Assembly: GCF_030315745.1 (NCBI RefSeq)
Contig: NZ_JASXSH010000001.1
Coordinates: forward strand, 248,001 to 312,000
DNA: 64,000 nucleotides
DNA from: Gordonia heveisoli
Lineage (GTDB): Bacteria; Actinomycetota; Actinomycetes; Mycobacteriales; Mycobacteriaceae
Direction of reading: 5' to 3'
The notes under the pieces were generated by a model. The model saw nothing but the letters and a program-made list of their open reading frames with translations, was not told the origin of the DNA and ran no database searches. Within the stretch, counting starts at the first letter, position 1, and each line of letters opens with the position of its first letter. Positions 34,609 to 41,874 of this stretch are shown piece after piece. The translations under genes were made by a program, and so were the position numbers.

Positions 34609-34962
34609 ATGGAGTTCATCCCCAAGGCCGGCGCCTGCCTGGCGACCACCAACGTCATGACCCAACGCGGACGCGTCCGCTGGATGCACCGCAGACCCTC
34701 CCAAGCCCCCGCCGACAACGGATGGCGCATCATGAGTGACATCGACACCAGCGAGTACCTCAACGACCAGTCGAATTGGCAGATCGTCGACTTCAACGAC
34801 GTCTGCACCATCGAACCCGCCCTCATCAGCATCTGGGACTTCGCCGTCGGCTCGGACCTGCAGATCGTCGATGAGGGCAACGGCATGATTATCGTCGATA
34901 CCCCCAGCGGCGAACAGATCCCACCCGAAAACTATTACGTGCCACCACAGAACCGAGCATGA
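34609..34962 (+). CDS. DUF2185 (Imm33-like) immunity protein
   Basis: 117 residues. ACLATTNVMTQRGRVRWMHR, NGWRIMSDIDTSEYL and LISIWDFAVGSDLQIVDEG match the DUF2185 family, listed as an immunity protein class. It lies 2 bp after the ankyrin-like gene, with GGAG upstream. No toxin specific for it is seen here, so it may be an orphan antitoxin kept against a lost or foreign effector. Confidence 0.72.
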   Translation: MEFIPKAGACLATTNVMTQRGRVRWMHRRPSQAPADNGWRIMSDIDTSEYLNDQSNWQIVDFNDVCTIEPALISIWDFAVGSDLQIVDEGNGMIIVDTPSGEQIPPENYYVPPQNRA

Positions 34963-34982
34963 CCGGTGGTGAGTCCGGATAG

Positions 34983-35117
34983 TTTCGTCGACAATGCGGT
35001 TCGCCGTTTGACGATCTCGCATCAGGGCCGTACCCAACCGAGGAACACGAGCGTGCCTTTGGGCCGGTGCTGCATTATCTGGGGTTAGCGGAACGTGTGT
35101 ACCATTGTTTCCGATAG
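34983..35117 (+). pseudogene. Orphan 3' coding fragment
   Basis: An open frame without start codon encodes about 44 residues including PFDDLASGPYPTEEHERAFG and VLHYLGLAERVYHCFR before a TAG. Its composition looks like real protein, so it may be the tail of a lost immunity or toxin gene. I do not recognise the family. Confidence 0.3.
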
Positions 35118-35196
35118 GGCTGCTGGCTGATCACGGCCTAATCAGTTACACCCGGTACCCGGGGTGTTACCTATGGGGTCAAGTGGAGGCCGCCGC

Positions 35197-35385
35197 GTGA
35201 CGAGGCGCCGCCGGTCGCGGTCCAGCGTGCGCTCGCTTCGCGGCGTTCAGCCACCTGCGGTCGATCCTCCCGACTGGTTGTTGCCGCAGATTCTGTCCTT
35301 GCTCGCGTGGGATCGCGAGTTGTGGGACGTAGATCCGCCCCCGGGCTGGACGGTGCTGGATTTGCCTGACGACACGAGGGGCTAA
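35197..35385 (+). CDS. Small hypothetical protein
   Basis: 62 residues from a GTG preceded by GGAGG at 7-8 nt. A basic start (RRRRSRSSVRS) leads to VDPPDWLLPQILSLLAWDRE and WDVDPPPGWTVLDLPDD. Not recognised. The good ribosome site supports it, but it lies in a degenerate stretch and could be a gene fragment. Confidence 0.4.
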   Translation: MTRRRRSRSSVRSLRGVQPPAVDPPDWLLPQILSLLAWDRELWDVDPPPGWTVLDLPDDTRG

Positions 35386-35589
35386 TGTGCGTTTCCGACC
35401 GGATGGCGTGCGTGCGTGAACGCGCAAGTGTTAGTACTCGGGTTTACCGCGTTGTGGGACAACGCAATCTGATTCAGGTCAGGCTCGTCTTGCGCATCAA
35501 GGCGACGCGCGGTACGTTTCCGTTCATCACTTCAGCAAAGTGGCCATTTAGTTGGGCACACGGATTGTGTTCGGGATCGGGGGATCAAG

Positions 35590-36242
35590 TTGAAGCGAGT
35601 CGGGATTGCGGCTGCGCTAGTGTCAGCCATTGCCTTGACGAACGGCATTGCCGCAGCATCGGCGGCGCCAACAGCGTTGGCCACCAAGTACGACAAGCTG
35701 GTGACCGACGATGGATGGAAGATCGAGCTGCGCGCGTCCGAGCTCACGGTGAATCCGATGAGCAATATCGCCAACAGCTTCGCTTCTCGTGAGGGCTGGG
35801 TGTCATCGCGGGTCGGTGTGCTCATCACCCCGGCCAACTCGCAGCGTCCGCCTTCGCAGCCGGTCAATACCGGTGTGCTGGAACAGTTTCTGCTGGTTGG
35901 TTGTCAGATCGACGTGTCTGATGGCGCGACCTTCGGACTGGGTTCCTCGTTCGGCCCGAACGCCAACGTCACGATCAGCGGTCAACCCGGCGCCTCGATC
36001 GGGGCGGAGCCCAGATATCGCCAACGATCTCGTCGAAGGTGATGCCGGGCCGGATCACTGAAATCTCGCTGGGCAAAAAGGAGTTGACCACGAACCGGGC
36101 ATCCATTCGGGCCCGCCGGGTCCACGTCTCCGTCGACGGATGCGCCGGACCGACCACGGTGCGCACCGTCGTGCGGTTCTCCGCGTCCAGCCCAACCTCG
36201 GACGACACGCTCAATGTCTACTCGGCACGGATGTGGCTGTGA
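35590..36242 (+). pseudogene. MspA family porin, frameshifted
   Basis: A TTG start opens a signal peptide (RVGIAAALVSAIALTNGIAAASAAP) and the MspA body: WKIELRASELTVNPMSNIANSF, REGWVSSRVGVLI, LEQFLLVGCQIDVSDGATFG. At about 36004-36016 the frame is lost; the rest continues as DIANDLVEG in a second frame and PGRITEISLGKKELTTNRAS to NVYSARMWL in a third, ending at the TGA at 36240-36242. Two single-base deletions would restore a full porin of about 215 residues. Such porins form channels in the mycolate outer membrane. Decay or sequencing error cannot be told apart. Confidence 0.75.
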
Positions 36243-37843
36243 TGCATGATAACGCGATACACGAGGCGAGTACCGGACCGAGCCCGAACCAACTACGGCT
36301 GTGGGCGCCTGCCCTTGTGGCACTCCTTACCATCTGCGTCGCCGTCGTCGCGGTCGTCACGCTGAGCAATACGACAACGGCGGGGGCCGAAACGCCGGCT
36401 GAACGCTGCGCCCGCGAAACCGCAGCGTACAACGCCGCGTGGAAACAGGCGTGGGTTGCCGCCCACCCGGGCAAGACCGTCAACGACGCACCCACGCCAT
36501 ACCCGCCCTACGTGTGTCACGACCCGCAGTCGACCACGCCGACCACCACGACGACACCGCCAACGATCGCCACACCGGGCACCACCAGCCCGACACCCGG
36601 GCCCGGACCCAACATCACCGGCCACCCACCCACCGACATCCCCTCACCGGGACCGTCACCGATCGTTCCCGTCCCAACCGTGCGGCCGAGCGTGACACCG
36701 GCCCCGGGCCCGCAGATGCACCGGGTGGACTTCGTGCCGCTGACATCGATCGTGGTGCGCATCCCGACGACGCTGGGGCAAGATATCGTGCTGCGCTACC
36801 GAGACCGCGTACCCGATGTCGGGATGCGCGCAGGCCGGTGGGGCGGGACGATCGACATCGAGATCACCCGCTACACCCCAAGCGCCCGTGCACGTTTCGA
36901 GTTCACCACGACCATTCCGGCGGGGACGAGATGGCAGCGGGTGGGATCAGCCATGGAACTGGTGACCGCCACCGGGCAACGCGCAGCACTGCTCACCAAG
37001 ACCGGAGCATTCGACCTCACCAATTCGGGGCCGAACCTGGTCGGGACGTTCCGCGCCGCCGGCGGCAGACTGCCATCAGTCGCCGACATCATCGCCCCCG
37101 CCCGCCACAACGCCTGCGGTGCCGGGTACTGCGGTCCTCCGACCGTCGATGACCGCACCCTGCACACCGAGATCGTCGACCAAGCCCTCGCAAGGTGCCG
37201 TGCCGACCAACTCGGCCTCACACCAGGCCAGATTCAAGGGCTGCGACAACAGACTCTGTCGGGGCCTGACGGCATGGCCCAGCAGAACAGACTCGGCGCG
37301 TCACGCGAACAACTCGCCTCCCAGGGCTGCTCACAGATTCGCAGCACACTGGTCGACTACATGGTCCAGAACTTCCCACAACGATTCCGGGACACCACAA
37401 CCCGATGTGAACCCGGAGAGAAGGGGCCCCGTTGTGAAGGCGTTGTCGCTGTGTGCCAACCCCAAGGAAACCCGCCGCCAAATGCCACGCAACAAGTCGG
37501 AACCTACGTTGACCAGGTCAATACACGTATCCCACCCGGCGGCTATCTGACACGGACCGAATCACCACGCGGATCTGACGACAGTCCAGGCCGCAAACTG
37601 GAACGAAAGAACCACCCGGAGTTGTATCCACCGGGCTCGAATATCGATGCCGGTCACGTGCCCGACCTCACATGGGCAGGCGCAACTCAGTACACGTTCA
37701 TGCCGATGGACCGGTCCGTGAACCGCTCGATCGGCTGGCAGGCCACCAAATATCCCCCCGGCTATCGCGCCAGGCTCTTCGTCCGAGGAAAATGGGTGAA
37801 CAGCAACTGCGTACCCGCACCGATATCTCTTCCAGGAAGATAG
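36242..37843 (+). CDS. Membrane-anchored putative polymorphic toxin with nuclease-like C-terminus
   Basis: 533 residues. Membrane segment at about 18-38 (LWAPALVALLTICVAVVAVVTL), Pro/Thr-rich linker (about 98-155), a beta-rich middle (about 160-285), then Cys-containing repeats, and a C-terminal module of about 100 residues with KLERKNHPELYPPGSN, DAGHVPDLTWAG and MPMDRSVNRSIGWQ. The GHVPD...N pattern suggests a His-metal nuclease, but I do not know the family. Start ATG overlaps the porin's stop. A SUKH immunity gene follows 2 bp later, which supports the toxin reading. Confidence 0.65.
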   Translation: MHDNAIHEASTGPSPNQLRLWAPALVALLTICVAVVAVVTLSNTTTAGAETPAERCARETAAYNAAWKQAWVAAHPGKTVNDAPTPYPPYVCHDPQSTTPTTTTTPPTIATPGTTSPTPGPGPNITGHPPTDIPSPGPSPIVPVPTVRPSVTPAPGPQMHRVDFVPLTSIVVRIPTTLGQDIVLRYRDRVPDVGMRAGRWGGTIDIEITRYTPSARARFEFTTTIPAGTRWQRVGSAMELVTATGQRAALLTKTGAFDLTNSGPNLVGTFRAAGGRLPSVADIIAPARHNACGAGYCGPPTVDDRTLHTEIVDQALARCRADQLGLTPGQIQGLRQQTLSGPDGMAQQNRLGASREQLASQGCSQIRSTLVDYMVQNFPQRFRDTTTRCEPGEKGPRCEGVVAVCQPQGNPPPNATQQVGTYVDQVNTRIPPGGYLTRTESPRGSDDSPGRKLERKNHPELYPPGSNIDAGHVPDLTWAGATQYTFMPMDRSVNRSIGWQATKYPPGYRARLFVRGKWVNSNCVPAPISLPGR

Positions 37844-37845
37844 CG

Positions 37846-38460
37846 ATGACAGACTGGCAGAACTTGATCGACGCGCAACTCGACATCCACCAAAAGCTCA
37901 TCGACGCAGGGTATCCGTATGATCCGGCCGCACAGCACGCTCCGGCGTCGGAGGACCAGATCCGCGCAGCCGAGGATCGTCTGGGCACCCCGCTGACCGA
38001 TCAGCACCGCGAACTGCTCCTGATCACCAACGGATGGACAGAACAGCACGGCTTCAACTCGCTCCTCTCCACCGAAGACCTCGGCGACGGCATCACACCA
38101 CTCGGGACCGAACAGTTTCAATTCGAAACGTACCCAGAACCGGGAAGCTGGGCCCAACGGCTAATCAACCGAAACGCCGGGTGGGAACAATCAACGCCCA
38201 GCGGCGGCGGCGATGCCAGCCTCCCAGAAGGACTCGACGACTGGCGTTGGCTCTACCCGATTGCCGAAGGAGAGGACAGCACAGGCCAGGTCCTCGCCCA
38301 CGCGGCATCATCGCGTAACGCCGTCCCATCCCAACGGATCTACTCGGACTGTGTCCAACCGAGACGAGGTTTCCCGGACCTCGCCGGCTACATCGCCTGG
38401 TGCATCGACGACGACCGTGCAACACTGAAACGTCTTGCGTCGCAAGGCCCGTGGTGGTGA
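37846..38460 (+). CDS. SUKH (SMI1/KNR4) family immunity protein
   Basis: 204 residues. ASEDQIRAAEDRLGTPLTDQHRELLLITNG is the SUKH opening, followed by the acidic FxxxL strands around EGLDDWRWLYPIAEGEDSTGQ. SUKH proteins are among the most common immunity proteins of polymorphic and contact-dependent toxins. AGGAAG lies just before the start inside the toxin's 3' end, so the two are co-translated. Confidence 0.85.
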   Translation: MTDWQNLIDAQLDIHQKLIDAGYPYDPAAQHAPASEDQIRAAEDRLGTPLTDQHRELLLITNGWTEQHGFNSLLSTEDLGDGITPLGTEQFQFETYPEPGSWAQRLINRNAGWEQSTPSGGGDASLPEGLDDWRWLYPIAEGEDSTGQVLAHAASSRNAVPSQRIYSDCVQPRRGFPDLAGYIAWCIDDDRATLKRLASQGPWW

Positions 38461-38724
38461 GTGGCCAGACATGTCGGCCGGGCATCTTCCGCCGGGCCGC
38501 GACTTGTGTACCTTAGCCCGGAATCGGGCGCGCCTCGGGTACGCGAAACCCGGCTCACCAACTGTCCGGATGGCTGCCGGCCGCTTCCTCGGGCTACTGC
38601 CCCTGGACCACCGGCCTCGGCGCCGGTTGTTGCGTGTCGTCACCCAACAGCGTGTAGTTGGGGTGCGATGGGGGGATACCAGCACCAGATGAGTTGCGGA
38701 AGAATCTCAGCCGCGCCGACACAT

Positions 38725-39222
38725 TCAAAGCGCCGACTTCAGCTGTTGTCGATGGGCTTCGAACAGGGCGGAGTACTCGTCAAATGTGAGTTTGTCCTGT
38801 TGGAAGGCGAACTCGATGTCGTCCCAGCTTCCGCGCACGTACGCATCAGTGGGCATGCCAGCGACCATGGGGACGTGACCGTTGGTGTAGGAGATCTTCC
38901 GCAACCGCTCCATCATGAGCGTGCTGTCGATCTCGCCAGCGTCACGCTGGTCGATTACGTCGAGCGGTGTCAGACTCAGCGGGTGCAGGTTCCCGTCGTG
39001 GGCGGCCTTGTCACTGGCCAGGGTGCGGCTGACGTCGGGTTCGGACACCCCGATCAGGCGAGCGATAAGCGTGCGTGGCAGACCAGCTAGCGCGGCGTCG
39101 ACGATCACAATACGTTCCCGTCGGATGGCAAGCCTGCGACGCGCCGCAGCTTCACGCAGGGCTCGATCGAGGGCGTCACGTGAAAGATGGCGGGAGTCAG
39201 TCCAACTCGGTACCGTAACCAC
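38725..39222 (-). CDS. Helix-turn-helix protein of unknown function
   Basis: 165 residues. LAGLPRTLIARLIGVSEPDVSRTLAS is a plausible helix-turn-helix. The C-terminus has PTDAYVRGSWDDIEFAFQQDKLT with aromatic/acidic residues. I do not recognise a family. GTG start lies directly after AGGAG, an unusually close ribosome site. It is on the opposite strand to its toxin-immunity neighbours and could be an antitoxin-like or regulatory protein of the island. The 264 bp before it (38461-38724) hold nothing I can support. Confidence 0.55.
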   Translation of the reverse strand: MVTVPSWTDSRHLSRDALDRALREAAARRRLAIRRERIVIVDAALAGLPRTLIARLIGVSEPDVSRTLASDKAAHDGNLHPLSLTPLDVIDQRDAGEIDSTLMMERLRKISYTNGHVPMVAGMPTDAYVRGSWDDIEFAFQQDKLTFDEYSALFEAHRQQLKSAL

Positions 39223-39777
39223 CTCCTATGCGAAGCGTATACCTCTGCTGCATTGGCTTGGATAGGGGCGATCCGCCGCACCCGCGAACGCCAGCGATTC
39301 TCGGTTGTAGCTAGGAAGGCGAGTTGTGGTGGCGGGTCGGTGTCGGGCAGAGTCGTCGGTGTCCCTGGTGGGGCGCTGCCCGCCGCATTTGTAGCCCTGA
39401 GATCGGGGCGTGATGATCTCCTTCGCGCCCGGCACGATCGAAGCGGTAGGTCGTTCGATCGGTGAGATGGACTCCGGCACTGAGCTTCTGTCGAAACCGG
39501 GCGAGTGCGAAGTTGGATCTGTGCCCGACGAAAGGGGTCGCAGGAGTGATCAACTGCGTGGTGCCGTTGCCGAGCAATCCGTCGTGTCCGCGAACAGCTC
39601 GACGCCTCGCTGATGTCGTAGGCCCCAAGCCACCGCGACGGCGTACGACCTCGCCCGCCTAAAGTGGCCACCTTGAGCTGGTGATAGACCTCGATCAGGC
39701 GGCGCCCTCCGTAGAGTTCCCTGTATGACTGCGTAAGGGCCCGTTTTGACGATGCGTTCATCCCACTGGCTTTCTCC
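39223..39777. other. 555-bp stretch without a supportable gene
   Basis: Open frames exist on both strands but none has a start with ribosome site, a recognisable domain, or steady third-position GC. Minus-strand pieces (for example ending near 39700 with SYRELYGGRRLIEVYHQL) hint at decayed coding sequence. No inverted terminal repeats or insertion-sequence ends were seen. Confidence 0.5.
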
Positions 39778-40737
39778 TTGTACTCATCCCCGCGGGCCTA
39801 CGCGGTTGTCGCGGGTGCTGGAGTGTCACGCGGTGCGGACTTACCGACTGCGTGGGACATCGTCGTCGACGTCGCGAGACAGTTGTGCCGGCTGAGGGGC
39901 GATCAGACGGCAGCCGACAACATCGATGCGTCGAACGTCGAGCGCTGGTTCAGCGACACTTTCGGGACCGAACTCACCTACAGCGGCATCCTCGAGAAGG
40001 TTGCGCCCACCCGGCAGGGCCGAGAGGACGTTCTGCGTGGATTCTGCGAGGCGGCACAGGTCCCGTCAGCCGCCCACCGGGCGGTGGCCCGACTGGTGGC
40101 AGGCGGAGTCATCAGGGTGGTCGTCACGATGAACTTTGACCACCTCTTCGAGGTCGCGCTGCGCGAGGTGGGTATCGAGCCGCGGATCGTGTCCACGCAA
40201 GCGCAGGCCGCTGGTGTGCCGCCGTTGCAGACGATCGAGGACTGTGTCGTCGTCCATCTCCATGGCGAATACCGGAACGCCGAATCGATGCTGAACACCA
40301 GCACCGAATTGTCGCAGTACGGCGACCACATGCAGGCACTGCTGAATCAGATCGTGTCCAACCACGGGCTGCTCGTCGCAGGATGGTCAGCCGAACATGA
40401 CCATGCGCTGCGGGAGACACTGCATCGTGAACACCGACAGTTCTACCCAGCGGGCTGGGTCAGTCCCCACCCCCTCAGCGGAAAGGCTGCATCTATCGCC
40501 ACAGTGATCGGTGCGACCCTACTGGAAGGGACCGCCGACGACGCCTTCACCCGACTCGCTGACGCGGTGGCAGCAATGCGCGCTCGCGGTGCACGTCAGT
40601 CACCCGCTGACACCAGCGGTGGTCGCCGATCGTATCGAGGAAGGGCGGACAGGCCGGGGATCAGAGCTGAACGAGGTCGCTCGGCTGCCAGACGGCGCGC
40701 ATCGAGGAGATCTTGCCGTCGGCGTCGAAGACCATGA
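39778..40737 (+). pseudogene. SIR2-domain (SIR2_2-like) protein remnant
   Basis: The frame carries AYAVVAGAGVSRGADLPTAWDIV (NAD-binding opening), VTMNFDHLFEVAL (Asn/Asp site) and VVVHLHGEYRNAES (catalytic His), the SIR2-like NADase domain seen in several phage-defence proteins. There is no ATG; the frame opens before TTG 39778 without a start. From about 40600 the sequence becomes an antisense reading of the ketosteroid-isomerase-like gene, so the effector half is gone. It is probably the middle part of a lost defence gene. Confidence 0.6.
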
Positions 40738-41050
40738 TGTCGACCGGGGTGATCTCGAATCGCATCCCGGCGGTTCCGGTGACCAGGGTGAACTCGAAAA
40801 CAGCAGTGTCGCCTGCGATCTTCTTCCAGGCCAGCGTCGCGATCCGCTCGTCCATGTTGGTGATGACCGAGTAGAACTCGATGAGTTGCTCCCGGGTGTC
40901 GCGGATATCGGCGCCGATCGGATCCTCCACGGTGGCGCCTGCGGCGTACAGATCGGCGATCTGTTCGGCGGTCCCCGAGTTCAGGTACTCGATGTAGGCC
41001 TCGACGGCAGCATCGATCTTCTCGGCGAGATTCACCTGGTCAACGGTCAT
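40661..41050 (-). CDS. Steroid delta-isomerase-like (SnoaL/NTF2 fold) protein, KstR-type operator
   Basis: 129 residues. An AYIEYLNSGTAEQIADLY helix, TVEDPIGADI with the Asp of the ketosteroid isomerase site, and MRFEITPVDIMVFDADGKI fit delta5-3-ketosteroid isomerases, as in mycobacterial Rv0760c. It would move the steroid double bond from C5 to C4. ATG 41050 lies 20 nt after the KstR palindrome, which supports a steroid or cholesterol role. Its 3' end overlaps the SIR2 remnant. Confidence 0.78.
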   Translation of the reverse strand: MTVDQVNLAEKIDAAVEAYIEYLNSGTAEQIADLYAAGATVEDPIGADIRDTREQLIEFYSVITNMDERIATLAWKKIAGDTAVFEFTLVTGTAGMRFEITPVDIMVFDADGKISSMRAVWQPSDLVQL

Positions 41051-41068
41051 GCGCACAATCCCCTCAGA

Positions 41069-41086
41069 ATTAGAACGTGTTCTAAT
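41069..41086. promoter_or_regulatory. KstR-type operator
   Basis: A perfect 18-bp palindrome with core TAGAAC-GT-GTTCTA (41071-41084) matches exactly the KstR motif TnnAACnnGTTnnA that controls cholesterol catabolic genes in Mycobacteriales. It is 19 nt before the ATG of the ketosteroid isomerase-like gene. Confidence 0.85.
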
Positions 41087-41121
41087 CGAAGGTAACACGT
41101 GACTCCCGTCACCCACCAGGG

Positions 41122-41874
41122 TCAGAGGAGTACCGTGCCCGTGATCGCGGCCGCGCACGCCACACAGACGACACCCAGGGCAACCGCATCGATCCGGCCC
41201 GGCCGCGACACATAGGCGGTTAACCGGCCGGTACCACCGCGGGCGGTGATCGCCTCGGCCATCTCCGCGCTGCGCCGCAACGCCGACGACATCGCCGCGG
41301 TGATCATGTCCATCAAGCCCATCTCCGCGGACGGATGATCGCTGCGCCCCTTCGTCGTCGGGCGCAGACGGTGAGCCGCCCGCAGCATCCGCAACTCCTC
41401 GATGAGCAGTGGCAGACCACGCAGGGTCAGGGCGATCGACACCGCCCATTCATCGACCGGCAGTCGCAGGATGCGCAGCGGTCGCATCAGCGTCGCCAAT
41501 GCGGGCGCCACCTCGGCCATCGGGGTGGTCCAGATGACCAGGATCGAGCTGGCGACCAAAACCAGACCGAGGACGATCGCGCGCAGGAACACCAACGCCG
41601 CAGGCAGTCCGGCGAAGGAGGCGTTGATGGCGGTGCCCAGCACGATCAGGCCCCAGAACCACCACGGCGGACGGGGGATCGCGCCCAGCGGGATCCCCGC
41701 GACCAACGCGGTCACCAGCACGATCGCCGCCACCATCCCGAGTGCGGGCCACGACGGCAACGCCCACGTCATCACGCCCAGGATCAACACGATCAACAGT
41801 TTGGTGCCGGCCCACAACCGATGGACGTAGGAATTGCCGGGTACCTGCCGCAGCGGAACGGTTCTCATCGTCAT
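41122..41874 (-). CDS. Energy-coupling factor transporter transmembrane protein EcfT (CbiQ family)
   Basis: 250 residues with 5-6 membrane helices. Starts RQVPGNSYVHRLWAGTKLLIVL, and has the two coupling motifs (ALRRSAEMAEAITARG and the LTLRGLPLLIEE region). ATG overlaps the TGA of the ATPase gene (ATGA). It is the scaffold of the ECF transporter formed with the fused S-component/ATPase upstream. Substrate unknown. Confidence 0.88.
   Translation of the reverse strand: MTMRTVPLRQVPGNSYVHRLWAGTKLLIVLILGVMTWALPSWPALGMVAAIVLVTALVAGIPLGAIPRPPWWFWGLIVLGTAINASFAGLPAALVFLRAIVLGLVLVASSILVIWTTPMAEVAPALATLMRPLRILRLPVDEWAVSIALTLRGLPLLIEELRMLRAAHRLRPTTKGRSDHPSAEMGLMDMITAAMSSALRRSAEMAEAITARGGTGRLTAYVSRPGRIDAVALGVVCVACAAAITGTVLL

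Noticed and set aside
39105-39761. Possible decayed transposase
   Set aside because: No DDE motif, no terminal inverted repeats and no target duplication could be found.
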